Source: Akkermansia muciniphila
Lineage (GTDB): Bacteria; Verrucomicrobiota; Verrucomicrobiia; Limisphaerales; SXTU01
Direction: 5' to 3'
Assembly (NCBI GenBank): GCA_945874145.1
Contig: CAMCFN010000004.1
Coordinates: 69,407 to 133,406, forward strand
DNA length: 64,000 nt
Below, one piece after another: positions 45,010-53,462 of the stretch. The notes below the pieces were generated by a model, which was not told the origin of the DNA, did no database searches, and worked only from the letters and a program-made list of their open reading frames with translations. The number at the start of each line of letters is the position of its first letter. Within the stretch, counting starts at the first letter, position 1. Made by a program: the position numbers and the translations under genes.

Positions 45010-45418
45010 AACCACGGATAGACACGAATGAACACGAATTCCATCCGCCGAGAGGTTCTCATTGGCGTCGCTGGATTCGTGGTGGGCATGGTGCTTTCGC
45101 TGGCGATTTTCAGCTGGCATCCATCCGGCGTTCCCCGACTGCAAGTCGATAGTCGCGGCACAGGTTGGAACCATGTCGCGCTCCTCAGCCCCGCTGACTC
45201 CGAATTCATTGTGTTGCCGCGGCACTTAGCCGTGTCCGTCGGGACGCCGGTTCTTTCCCCTGAACTTCGCGTTCACACACTCAGCGAACCGCCGGAGCCT
45301 CGGGTGGTCGCACCACCTGTGATTTCAGTTTCAGGTCGTCATCCGTATCATTTGATCGACCTTCGTCCCGTGGCCGATCAGCCGAAGAATTAGTGTCCAT
45401 TCGTGTTCATTAGTGGTT
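45010..45418. repeat. Inverted-repeat cassette around a small gene
   Basis: Left arm AACCACGGATAGACACGAAT continuing GAACACGAATTCC; the right arm, reverse complemented, reads AACCACTAATGAACACGAAT continuing GGACACTAATTC. About 31 bases each with roughly six differences. The small gene between them begins inside the left arm and ends at the right arm. A single arm of the same family sits at 63301-63331. Confidence 0.6.
45028..45393 (+). CDS. Small single-pass membrane protein inside the inverted-repeat cassette
   Basis: 121 residues. The start codon lies in the left repeat, so MNTNS is encoded by repeat DNA. One TM helix (VLIGVAGFVVGMVLSLAIF), then a short soluble part rich in Pro and Val (LRVHTLSEPPEPRVVAPPV) with no recognised domain; the TAG stop is in the right repeat. 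It could be a real gene captured between repeat arms or a chance frame. Unusual for the region in being bounded by repeats on both ends. Confidence 0.5.
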   Translation: MNTNSIRREVLIGVAGFVVGMVLSLAIFSWHPSGVPRLQVDSRGTGWNHVALLSPADSEFIVLPRHLAVSVGTPVLSPELRVHTLSEPPEPRVVAPPVISVSGRHPYHLIDLRPVADQPKN

Positions 45419-45428
45419 TGCCTCTCTC

Positions 45429-45938
45429 ATGCTCTGCAACGTCTGCAAACAAAACGAAGCCAAGGTCCACCTGACGCAAATCGTCGGGGACAAGATGCAG
45501 AAGGTGGATCTCTGCGAGGCTTGCTCCAAGGAAAAGGGTGTGGGCGATCCCGCGAGCTATTCCTTGGCCGAGCTGCTTCTGGGGCAGAGCCTGCCCACGG
45601 ACGAGGTCGCCCCGGAAGCTGAGGCGGCGGTGGATGTTGAGACGAAGTGCCCGACGTGCGGCTATTCGCAGGCTGACTTCAAGAAGGCCGGCCGGTTTGG
45701 CTGCTCCGATTGCTACACCACCTTTGGCGAGGGGCTCGGCACCATGCTGAAAACCATGCACAAGGGCCTGCGCCACACTGGTAAGGTGCCGGCGGCGCTC
45801 CAGCAGGCGCGCGAGGCCACCCAAAAGTTGAAGGCCCTGCAAAAGAAGCTGGAGAAGACCGTGGCGGAGGAGAACTTCGAGGAGGCGGCGCAACTGCGGG
45901 ACGAAATCAAACGCCTCAAGGACAAGGTCACGGCCTGA
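45429..45938 (+). CDS. mcsA: McsA-like UvrB/UvrC-motif protein
   Basis: 169 residues: zinc-ribbon CxxC pairs (Cys 3/6, 29/32, 74/77 and 92/95), then a C-terminal UVR motif helix (VAEENFEEAAQLRDEIKRLKD). In Bacillus McsA activates the arginine kinase McsB and helps present clients to ClpC. The next gene begins five bases downstream, so the two are one operon. Confidence 0.85.
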   Translation: MLCNVCKQNEAKVHLTQIVGDKMQKVDLCEACSKEKGVGDPASYSLAELLLGQSLPTDEVAPEAEAAVDVETKCPTCGYSQADFKKAGRFGCSDCYTTFGEGLGTMLKTMHKGLRHTGKVPAALQQAREATQKLKALQKKLEKTVAEENFEEAAQLRDEIKRLKDKVTA

Positions 45939-45942
45939 ACCC

Positions 45943-47016
45943 ATGAACATCCACGAGTTCCTCGTCCCGCCGGCGGTCTTCTGCCAGCGCACCGGTCCCA
46001 ACGACCGGATCGTCATGTCCAGCCGAGTGCGGCTGGCCCGCAACCTCCGGAAATTTCCCTTCCCCGCGTGGGCGAAGAAACCGGATCGCTTGCGGGTCTT
46101 GGAGGCCATCCAGCCTGCAGTGGAGTCGTTGCCGCAGCTGGAGCCGCGCTTCTCCTCGGCGATGGATGACCTTACGGCCTTTGACAAGCAGATCCTCGTC
46201 GAGCGCCACCTCATCAGCCGCGAGCACGCCGCCAAGGGAGCCGGCAGCGGATTGGTTTTGAACCGCGAGGAAAGCCTCTGTGTGATGATTAACGAGGAGG
46301 ATCACTTGCGCATCCAGTCCTTGCGGCCCGGCTTGCAGTTGAAGGCCTGCTGGCAGGCCATTGATGCGCTGGATTCCGCGCTGGAGGCCAAGCTGGACTA
46401 CGCGTTCTCCCCGGAGTTGGGCTACCTTACCGCGTGTCCCACCAACCTCGGCACGGGCATCCGCGTGAGCGCCATGCTCCACCTGCCAGGTTTGGTCTTG
46501 GCCGAGGAGATCACCCGCATCATCAACGCGGCGAACAAGCTTAACTTTGCCGTGCGCGGGCTTTACGGCGAGGGCACCGAGGCGCTCGGGAACGTCTTCC
46601 AAGTTTCCAACCAGATGACCTTGGGTGAGTCCGAGCCGCAGATCATCGAGCGCATCAGTAAGGCGCTGAACCAGATCATCGAGGAGGAGGAAAACGCGCG
46701 GAGCATCCTGCTGGAGAAGAAGCCCAAGGTGGTGCTCAACCACATCGGTCGCGCCTACGGCATCCTCGCCAACGCCCACACGATCTCCTCCAAGGAGACC
46801 ATGAACCTGCTCTCGCTGCTGCGGTTGGGCATTGATCTGGGCATGTTTGGCGGGCTGGACCGCTCGCTCTGGGACGAAATCTTCCTGCTCACCCAGCCGG
46901 CTCATCTGCAAAAGCAGTTCACGGAGAAGCTCGGAGCCGACGAGCGCGACATTCACCGTGCCGACATGCTGCGCGAGCGCCTGCGCTCCGTGCCGCGCCC
47001 GCAGTCGCCCAAGTAA
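45943..47016 (+). CDS. mcsB: Protein-arginine kinase McsB
   Basis: 357 residues of the guanido-kinase family. SSRVRLARNLRKFPFP at the start, then the active-site part CPTNLGTGIRVSAMLHLP with the reactive Cys 165, and the phosphagen-kinase-like GLYGEGTEALGNVFQVSN. It phosphorylates arginine on proteins, marking them for ClpCP in Firmicutes. Pairing with McsA points to the same stress system here; the only Clp in view is ClpB at 1 kb, so the unfoldase partner, if any, is outside. Confidence 0.88.
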   Translation: MNIHEFLVPPAVFCQRTGPNDRIVMSSRVRLARNLRKFPFPAWAKKPDRLRVLEAIQPAVESLPQLEPRFSSAMDDLTAFDKQILVERHLISREHAAKGAGSGLVLNREESLCVMINEEDHLRIQSLRPGLQLKACWQAIDALDSALEAKLDYAFSPELGYLTACPTNLGTGIRVSAMLHLPGLVLAEEITRIINAANKLNFAVRGLYGEGTEALGNVFQVSNQMTLGESEPQIIERISKALNQIIEEEENARSILLEKKPKVVLNHIGRAYGILANAHTISSKETMNLLSLLRLGIDLGMFGGLDRSLWDEIFLLTQPAHLQKQFTEKLGADERDIHRADMLRERLRSVPRPQSPK

Positions 47017-47023
47017 GCTTGGA

Positions 47024-47129
47024 GGAGCGCGGCGTTCACGCCGCAGCAGGGTTGGGGCACAGGAACCTCTTGTATTTGCTGGGGCACTTCGTTCGCGCGC
47101 AGCCTTCTGCGGCGTGAACGCCGCGCTCC
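47024..47129. repeat. Family A hairpin-pair repeat, copy 3
   Basis: Left arm GGAGCGCGGCGTTCACGCCG followed by CAG; right arm is its reverse complement (CTGCGGCGTGAACGCCGCGC followed by TCC), about 23 bases each. It lies between mcsB and the histidine kinase gene and probably does not encode anything. Confidence 0.75.
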
Positions 47130-47247
47130 GAGGGCCGTGCCGCGAAGTTTGAACTTTCGTCCGAGGCTGGACTTTGCCTAGTGTCCCTCCGCAAACAGCC
47201 CGTCGGTCGGCATGCGATGCCGGGACGCGGGCATGGTTTTCTGACTG

Positions 47248-49392
47248 ATGAGCGACGGCAAACAGGCGCGAATCTTGGCGGTGGACGATACCGGGGCCTT
47301 GCACGGGGTGCTCCGCGCGGCCATCGCGCTCGACACTGGCGCGCACCTTGTGCTTACCCCCGCCGGCTTGGGTGAGGCCTTGGGCATCACCCGGCTGGAG
47401 CGGGCCACCGACCAGCCATACTCGGTGGCGTTTCTCGCGCTCTCGCCCGTGACTGCGGTGGCGGCCTTGGAAGTGGGCATGCAGATGTCCATCGAGGATG
47501 GCGAGCTTCAGTTGGTGTTTTGCCCGGCAGCCGATCACGCGGCGGCCTGGGATACCGTGCGAACCCGGTTCGGCACGCCGGATCGGGTGCTGTTGCTGCG
47601 GCAACCGGTGGACGTGCAGGAGGCCTTGGCGGTGATGCGCACGCTTTCCGCCAAGTCGGAGTTGCACCGTGATTTGCGGCTGGCGCGGGCCGAGACCGCC
47701 GCCCAGCGCCGCGATCAGGTAGCGGCCACCACGGCCGCCCAGTCTGGCTTCGCGCAGGAGGCGCAGTTTGAGCGGGCGCTGATGGACACCTTTCTGCTCA
47801 ACGCCCCGGACGCAGTGTATTTCAAGGATCGCGAATCCCGGTTCGTGCGTGCCAGCTTGGCGCTCGCGCAGCGAGTCGGCTACTCGGACCCCAACGAACT
47901 GGTGGGCAAAAGCGACATGGACCTGTTTGCGGAGGCGCACGGCCTCTCGGCCTTTGGCGACGAACAGGATGTCATCCGCACCGGCCGCGCCATCTTGGGC
48001 AAGGTGGAGCAGGAGACGCTGCCTGATGGCCGCTATTGCTGGGTGCTCACCTCCAAGCTGCCGTGGCGCAATCCGGCGGGCCAGATCGTCGGCACCTTCG
48101 GCATCAGCAAGGATATCACCGCTCTCAAGCGCGCCGAGGAAGAGTTGCAGAACTCCAGCGACATGCTCCAGGCGCTGCTGGACAACATCCCCGACCGCAT
48201 CTATTTCAAAAACGCCCAGTCCCGCTTCATCAAGGTGGGCAAGGCGTTGGTGAAACGGCTGGGCATGACCGCGCCGGAACAGGTCATCGGCAAAACGGAC
48301 TTTGATTTCCATCCGCCTGAGCTGGCCCGGCAATTCGTCCATGATGAGGAGCACATCATGGCCACGGGCGAGGCCATCATCGGCAAGACGGAGCAGCAGA
48401 TCGGCCCGGACGGCCAGCCGATCTGGGCGTCCGTGACCAAGGTGCCGGTGTATGACCGCATGGGCCAGATCGCCGGCATCATCGGCATTTCGCGTGACAT
48501 CACAGCACTCAAACGGGCGGAGGATGAGCTGCACCTGAAGAACAAGGAGCTGGTCGACGCTTCCCGCGCCGCTGGCATGGCTGAAGTGGCGACCGGCGTG
48601 CTGCACAACGTCGGCAATGTGCTCAACAGCGTGAACGTCGCCGCCACGCTCGTCAGCGACATGGTTCGGCGCAGCAAGGCCGTGAACCTTGCCCGGCTGG
48701 CGGCCATGCTCAAAGAGCACGGCCACGATCTCAGCACCTTCCTCACCCGGGACGAGAAGGGTAAGCAAATCCCCGCTTACCTCGAACAGCTCGGCAAGCA
48801 TTTGGCCGAGGAGCAGCAGACCCTGATGCGCGAAATGGATGAGATGCGCAAAAGCGTGGACCACATCCGCGACATCGTCGCCACCCAGCAAGGCTACGCC
48901 AAGGTGGGCGGCACCGTGGAGCCCATCGTCGCCGTGGACCTCGTCGAGATGGCCTTGCGGATGCAGCTCTCCGCGCTCACCCGCCACGACGTCACGCTCA
49001 ACCGGCAGTATAGCCCGGTGCCGACCGTGCTGGCCGAGAAGCACAAGGTGCTGCAAATCCTCAACAACCTCATCCGCAACGCCAAACAGGCGATGGAGGC
49101 TAATCTCGATGGCCGGAAGCACCTCACCATCCGCATTGCGCCCAACGGCCAGGGCGGCGTCAGCATCCAAGTGCTCGACAACGGCGTGGGCATCTCCCCC
49201 GAGAATCTCGCCCGAATTTTTTCCCACGGCTTCACCACGCGCCAGAGCGGGCATGGCTTTGGCTTGCACAGCGCCGTGCTGGCGGCCAAAGAGATGGGCG
49301 GGACACTCACCGTTCACAGCGAGGGCGTGGGCAAGGGAGCGACCTTCAGCCTAGAATTGCCCGCCCAGCCCAAAGAGGATCAAAAATCTTGA
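47248..49392 (+). CDS. Cytoplasmic histidine kinase with pseudo-receiver and two PAS domains
   Basis: 714 residues, no TM helix. Residues 1-135 look like a receiver domain (ILAVDDTGALHGVLRAAI ... RVLLLRQPVDVQEAL), but the phosphoacceptor strand reads VAFLALSP with no Asp. Two PAS domains follow (about 180-300 and 305-430; FLLNAPDAVYFKDRESRFV, LLDNIPDRIYFKNAQSRFI), each ending in a VGxx/ITALKRAE coiled coil. The HisKA-like helix holds GVLHNVGNVLNS with His 453, then the N box (NNLIRNAKQAME, catalytic Asn near 611), DNGVGI and GHGFGLHSA. It overlaps the next gene by four bases. Confidence 0.8.
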   Translation: MSDGKQARILAVDDTGALHGVLRAAIALDTGAHLVLTPAGLGEALGITRLERATDQPYSVAFLALSPVTAVAALEVGMQMSIEDGELQLVFCPAADHAAAWDTVRTRFGTPDRVLLLRQPVDVQEALAVMRTLSAKSELHRDLRLARAETAAQRRDQVAATTAAQSGFAQEAQFERALMDTFLLNAPDAVYFKDRESRFVRASLALAQRVGYSDPNELVGKSDMDLFAEAHGLSAFGDEQDVIRTGRAILGKVEQETLPDGRYCWVLTSKLPWRNPAGQIVGTFGISKDITALKRAEEELQNSSDMLQALLDNIPDRIYFKNAQSRFIKVGKALVKRLGMTAPEQVIGKTDFDFHPPELARQFVHDEEHIMATGEAIIGKTEQQIGPDGQPIWASVTKVPVYDRMGQIAGIIGISRDITALKRAEDELHLKNKELVDASRAAGMAEVATGVLHNVGNVLNSVNVAATLVSDMVRRSKAVNLARLAAMLKEHGHDLSTFLTRDEKGKQIPAYLEQLGKHLAEEQQTLMREMDEMRKSVDHIRDIVATQQGYAKVGGTVEPIVAVDLVEMALRMQLSALTRHDVTLNRQYSPVPTVLAEKHKVLQILNNLIRNAKQAMEANLDGRKHLTIRIAPNGQGGVSIQVLDNGVGISPENLARIFSHGFTTRQSGHGFGLHSAVLAAKEMGGTLTVHSEGVGKGATFSLELPAQPKEDQKS

Positions 49393-50753
49393 GCAGCATA
49401 CCTGAAAACAAGCGCGTTTTGATCGTTGATGACAACCGCGCCATCCATGAGGACTTCCGCAAGGTGCTCACCGACAGCGGCAGCTCCAGCGGGCTGGACG
49501 CCGCTGAGGAGGCCCTGTTTGGCGACACCATTGCTTCGCAGCCGAAGCGCGTCACCTTCCAGCTCGACTACGCCTCGCAGGGCCTCGAAGGCGTCGCGAA
49601 AATTCAGGAAGCCCACGCGGCGGGCAGTCCTTTTGCCATGGCCTTCGTGGATGTGCGGATGCCTCCGGGCATTGATGGCATCGAGACCACAGTGAAAATC
49701 TGGGAGGCCGCGCCGGACACCCAGATTGTCATCTGCACCGCCTACTCGGACTACTCCTGGGACGAGATGGTGGGCAAGGTGGGCTACTCGGACAAACTGG
49801 TGTTGTTGAAGAAGCCGTTCGACAACGTCGAGGTGCTCCAGCTCGCCTGTGCCTTGACCGAAAAATGGCGGCTGGGCCAGGAATCGAAGCTCAAACTGGA
49901 ACAACTCGAACGCATGGTGGCCGTGCGCACCGCTGAGTTGCGCAGCACCGTGGACCTCCTCCAGCACAGCCTTACGAATTACAAGCGCACCGAGCAGCGC
50001 CTTCGTCGCAGCGAGGAACGTTTCCGGCTCATCACCGAGAACGCTGCCGACCTCATCATCGTGGTGGATGGCACCGGCCGGCCGCAATACCTCAGCCCCT
50101 CCGTGGTCCATGCGCTCGGCTACGCCGCAGAGGAGTTGCTGCGCGGCTCGCTCTTCTCGCTGGTCCACCCGGAGGACCGTGCGGACACAGTGGACATCCT
50201 CAAGTCCGCTTTGCGCCAGAGCACCGATCAAGTGCTCGAATACCGCCTCCAGCACAAGCAGGGTTACTGGCGCAAGTTCGAGGCCCACGCCAGCGTCGTG
50301 CGCGAAAGCGAGACGACCCTCACCAACCTCGTTATCGTGGGCAGGGACATCACCGAGCGCGACCGGGTAGAAAAAGAAAATTTCCGGCTGGCCATTGAGC
50401 TTCAGCGGGCCGGTGACTCTGGCAACCTCGCCGCGCTGGCCGCGGCGCTGGCCACCGAGCTGGGACCGTTGCTCGAGGTCATCCAAGAAAAAGTGCGTTT
50501 CGCCGAGGACGCTGCGCGCCAGTTGCAACCGCTCCTCCGCGCCGAGAAGGAACTGCTGGCGGCGGCCATCGCGCAACAGCTCACGCCCGAACTCCTCGCC
50601 CGGACCACGGCCGCCGACCGGGCCACCGATGTGGATTACCTCGCCGCTGAAGTGCCCAAGGCGCTGGCCGACTGCCAAAAGAAGATCGAGCGCATCGTCG
50701 ATATCCTCGCCGATTTGCAGGCCAACGCCCCTGACCCAAGCCCCCCGGCTTGA
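49389..50753 (+). CDS. Receiver-PAS response regulator partner of the histidine kinase
   Basis: 454 residues from a TTG at 49389 overlapping the kinase stop; AGAGGA stands about ten bases upstream and no earlier ATG exists before the conserved VLIVDDN, so the rare start is well supported. Receiver domain residues 8-135 with phosphoacceptor Asp 88 in MAFVDVRMP and the switch region VLLKKPFDN. A coiled coil and PAS domain follow (SEERFRLITENAADLIIVVDG ... LVIVGRDITERDRVE). The C-terminal 110 residues are helical with no kinase motif and no DNA-binding domain, so the output is probably protein-protein. Confidence 0.8.
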   Translation: MSSIPENKRVLIVDDNRAIHEDFRKVLTDSGSSSGLDAAEEALFGDTIASQPKRVTFQLDYASQGLEGVAKIQEAHAAGSPFAMAFVDVRMPPGIDGIETTVKIWEAAPDTQIVICTAYSDYSWDEMVGKVGYSDKLVLLKKPFDNVEVLQLACALTEKWRLGQESKLKLEQLERMVAVRTAELRSTVDLLQHSLTNYKRTEQRLRRSEERFRLITENAADLIIVVDGTGRPQYLSPSVVHALGYAAEELLRGSLFSLVHPEDRADTVDILKSALRQSTDQVLEYRLQHKQGYWRKFEAHASVVRESETTLTNLVIVGRDITERDRVEKENFRLAIELQRAGDSGNLAALAAALATELGPLLEVIQEKVRFAEDAARQLQPLLRAEKELLAAAIAQQLTPELLARTTAADRATDVDYLAAEVPKALADCQKKIERIVDILADLQANAPDPSPPA

Positions 50754-50784
50754 CAAGCCTAAGCCGCGCCGATTGAGTCGCCGC

Positions 50785-51222
50785 GTGCAACCCACTCGCT
50801 CCTTCGTTTTGCCGCTCAAATGCCTTGGCCAGATCCTCGGCTGGCTGGTCCTTCTCAGCGCGCTTTCCGCCACCGCCCAGCCTGCGGCTAATCCCACGGT
50901 GGCCGGCACTTGGACTTACACGCTCGACGTCTCGCTGGACACATCCGTGGATTTCACCGCTGAATTAAAGCAGGAAGGTGAAAAAGTCACTGGCACCGTG
51001 AAAGTGCAGGAGCTAGTGACGGTGATTGAGAAGGGCCGCTTCAAGGACGGCCAGCTCACGTTTGAAATTCCGCGCGAGTATGGTGGCGTGAAATTCACCT
51101 CTCGCTATCAAGGCAAGGTCACGGGCGATCAGATCAAGGGCAAGATCCTCTCCGGCGTCGCCCCGGCCGAACGCACTTACGAGTGGAACGCCAAGCGTGC
51201 CAAATCGGCGGCCAAACCCTGA
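50785..51222 (+). CDS. Secreted small beta-rich hypothetical protein
   Basis: 145 residues from a GTG at 50785; a TTG at 50773 is the alternative and no ATG exists. Hydrophobic signal stretch ILGWLVLLSALSATAQ, then a repeated strand pattern TWTYTLDVSLDTSVDF, GEKVTGTVKVQELVTVIEKG, FTSRYQGKVTGDQIKGKI. It looks like a small secreted beta-sandwich of the kind found in many verrucomicrobial predicted proteins. Function unknown. It sits 30 bases behind the response regulator. Confidence 0.6.
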   Translation: MQPTRSFVLPLKCLGQILGWLVLLSALSATAQPAANPTVAGTWTYTLDVSLDTSVDFTAELKQEGEKVTGTVKVQELVTVIEKGRFKDGQLTFEIPREYGGVKFTSRYQGKVTGDQIKGKILSGVAPAERTYEWNAKRAKSAAKP

Positions 51223-51246
51223 GCGGACGGGCAACTTTTTCAGCTC

Positions 51247-52725
51247 ATGTCCAAGCGCGTGCTCATTGGCGGTCTCTTCCACGAAACCCATACGTTCCTC
51301 GACGGGACCACCGGCCTTGCTGACTTCGAGGTGCGGCGCGGCGCTAAACTGCTTGCCTGCACCGGCGATGCCTCGCCGCTGGGGGGCGTCTTGGAATCCG
51401 CCCAACGCTTCGGCTGGACCGTGCTGCCGACGGCCGACTTCCGCGCCTCGCCCAGTGCCTTGGTGAAGGACGAAGTGGTCGAACGGTTTTGGTGCGAGTT
51501 TTGCAAACACGCCGAGCCGGAGCTGGCGCGCGGCGTCGATGGCATCTACCTGGTGCTCCACGGAGCGATGGTTTCCGAGTCGCTGCCGGATGTGGAAGGT
51601 GAGCTGCTCGCCCGCTTGCGTGCATTGCCCGGAGCGGAGCGGGTGCCGATCTTCGGCGTCTTCGATCTGCACGCCAACTTCACCGCGCGCATGGCGGAAC
51701 ACGCCAACTGCCTCGTGGCTTACCGCGAGAATCCGCACACCGATGGTCGCGAGTCCGCGCAGCGGGTCGCCGCGTTGCTCCAACGCTGCTTTGAAACCAG
51801 GCAGCTCCCGCGCCTCTGTTTTGCCTCCGTCCCGGTGATCTGGCCACCCACCGGCACCGGCACGGCGAGTGAACCGATGCGGGAGCTGGAGGCGTTGGCG
51901 CGGCGGTTGGAAACGAACCCCAACCTCTGGGCGGCCAATGTCGTGGCTGGATTCTCCTTCGCGGACACGCCGGATACGGGCGTGAGTTTCTCCGTGGTCA
52001 CCACCGGCAGCGACGCCGAGGCCGGCGCCGCGCTGGCTGAACTTTCCACGCTGGCACTTCGCACTCAGGCGTTGGGCAATGTCAGTGAAGCTCCTGTGGA
52101 CGAAGTGCTGGCCCGACTGCTGCCCGCTCCGCCCGGACTCACCGTCCTCGTCGAGCCGTCCGACAACATCGGCGGCGGCGCGCCCGGCGATGGCACCGGT
52201 TTGCTGCGCTCCCTGCTTCGACACCAGCTTCCCGACTGCGCGGTTGCCATCAACGATCCGGAGGCGGTTGCGCGACTGGCCTCGATCGCGGTCGGAGCGC
52301 GCGTGACCCTGCCAATCGGCGGGAAGGGCAGCCGGTTGGACGCGGGGCCGCTCGTGCTGGAGGTGGAACTATTGTCCCGCCGCAACGGCCTGTTCCAACT
52401 GGAGGACAAGCAAAGCCATCTCGCCTCAATGGCGGGCGACGCGTTTAACATGGGGCCATGCGCATTGGTGCGGCACGCTGGGGTGACGCTGCTGCTCACG
52501 AGTCGCAAGACGCCGCCGTTCGACCTCGGCCAGTGGCGCAGTCAAGGTTTGGAGCCGAAGGATTTTTCCTTCATTGGGGTGAAGGCTGCCGTGGCGCACC
52601 GTCGGGCCTACGATCCAATCGCCGCGCGGATGCTCTGGGTGGACACGCCCGGCCCTTGCACGAGCAACGTGCGCGCACTGCCCTACCGCCGCTTGCGCCG
52701 TCCGGTGTTTCCGCTGGATGCGTGA
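51247..52725 (+). CDS. M81 family metallopeptidase (MlrC-like, DUF1485)
   Basis: 492 residues. Zinc-site regions of MlrC-type proteins: RVLIGGLFHETHTF (His near residue 13), GIYLVLHGAMVSE, FGVFDLHANFTARMAE, and YRENPHTDGRESAQR. The C-terminal domain (SDNIGGGAPGDGTGLL) completes the family. Named for microcystinase-C activity in some bacteria; the natural substrate elsewhere is usually unknown, and no cyanotoxin link is implied here. Confidence 0.85.
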   Translation: MSKRVLIGGLFHETHTFLDGTTGLADFEVRRGAKLLACTGDASPLGGVLESAQRFGWTVLPTADFRASPSALVKDEVVERFWCEFCKHAEPELARGVDGIYLVLHGAMVSESLPDVEGELLARLRALPGAERVPIFGVFDLHANFTARMAEHANCLVAYRENPHTDGRESAQRVAALLQRCFETRQLPRLCFASVPVIWPPTGTGTASEPMRELEALARRLETNPNLWAANVVAGFSFADTPDTGVSFSVVTTGSDAEAGAALAELSTLALRTQALGNVSEAPVDEVLARLLPAPPGLTVLVEPSDNIGGGAPGDGTGLLRSLLRHQLPDCAVAINDPEAVARLASIAVGARVTLPIGGKGSRLDAGPLVLEVELLSRRNGLFQLEDKQSHLASMAGDAFNMGPCALVRHAGVTLLLTSRKTPPFDLGQWRSQGLEPKDFSFIGVKAAVAHRRAYDPIAARMLWVDTPGPCTSNVRALPYRRLRRPVFPLDA

Positions 52726-52740
52726 AGTCTGGGGTTCCGC

Positions 52741-53397
52741 TTACTCGAACTGTTTTCGAAAGCGGAGGAATTCTGCCTGCAATTCGGCCACGGTGGCCTT
52801 TAGCGTGGCGACTTCGCTTTCCAGATTTTCCAGCCTACCCGGCGTCGGTGCGGGCGGGGCAACCGATGGCGTGAACGGGACGGATGGATCTTCCAGCCCC
52901 GGTTCCCCGGACAACAGTTGCACAAAGCGCCGCTCCTTCTGTCCGGGGCGGGGTTCGAGCATGCGCACCAGCGGGGCATCTCCGGCGGCGAGCGCCGCGA
53001 GGGCGGTCTCCAGCTCGGCGATGGACTCGCACGGGTGCAGGCGCTCGGTGCGGATGCGCAGTTCTCCGGGCGTTTGCGGGCCGCGCAGGAGGAGCACGCA
53101 GAGCAGGGCTACTTCGCCGGGATTCAACTCAAAGACACTCAACAGATTGTGGCGGAACTTTTCCACGCGTGCGCCTGCACCCCACACTTTCGTGGCGAGC
53201 TGCTTGCCGCGCAGGTCATCCAGACCGAGGGCGACTTCCTGCTCGCTGAAATGCACCACGGGATCGCGGTTGGTGGACTGGTTACACGCCGTGGTCACGG
53301 CAAGGAGTGAGAGCGGATAAACATCCGGCGTGGTGCGCTCCTTCTCGATCAGGCAGCCGAGGATGCGGGTTTCAACAGGGGACAAGATCAATGCCAT
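52741..53397 (-). CDS. YceH family protein (DUF480)
   Basis: 218 residues from ATG 53397: ILSPVETRILGCLIEKERTT, PDVYPLSLLAVTTACNQSTN and a repeated winged-helix body, which is the YceH/DUF480 pattern. The family is a pair of winged-helix domains of unknown role. It ends 15 bases from the stop of the convergent M81 gene. The C-terminus is a coiled coil (LENLESEVATLKATVAELQ). Confidence 0.85.
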   Translation of the reverse strand: MALILSPVETRILGCLIEKERTTPDVYPLSLLAVTTACNQSTNRDPVVHFSEQEVALGLDDLRGKQLATKVWGAGARVEKFRHNLLSVFELNPGEVALLCVLLLRGPQTPGELRIRTERLHPCESIAELETALAALAAGDAPLVRMLEPRPGQKERRFVQLLSGEPGLEDPSVPFTPSVAPPAPTPGRLENLESEVATLKATVAELQAEFLRFRKQFE

Positions 53398-53462
53398 GCG
53401 GCCTTTTAGCACTTGAGCGGCCGGGTCTCAAACTTATACCTGCCCAGCCGCTGGCTTGCGAG

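Noticed and set aside
45928-49317. Very long minus-strand open frame (about 1130 codons) opposite mcsB and the histidine kinase
   Set aside because: High-GC antisense artefact: no domain motifs, and both genes on the plus strand carry full catalytic motifs.
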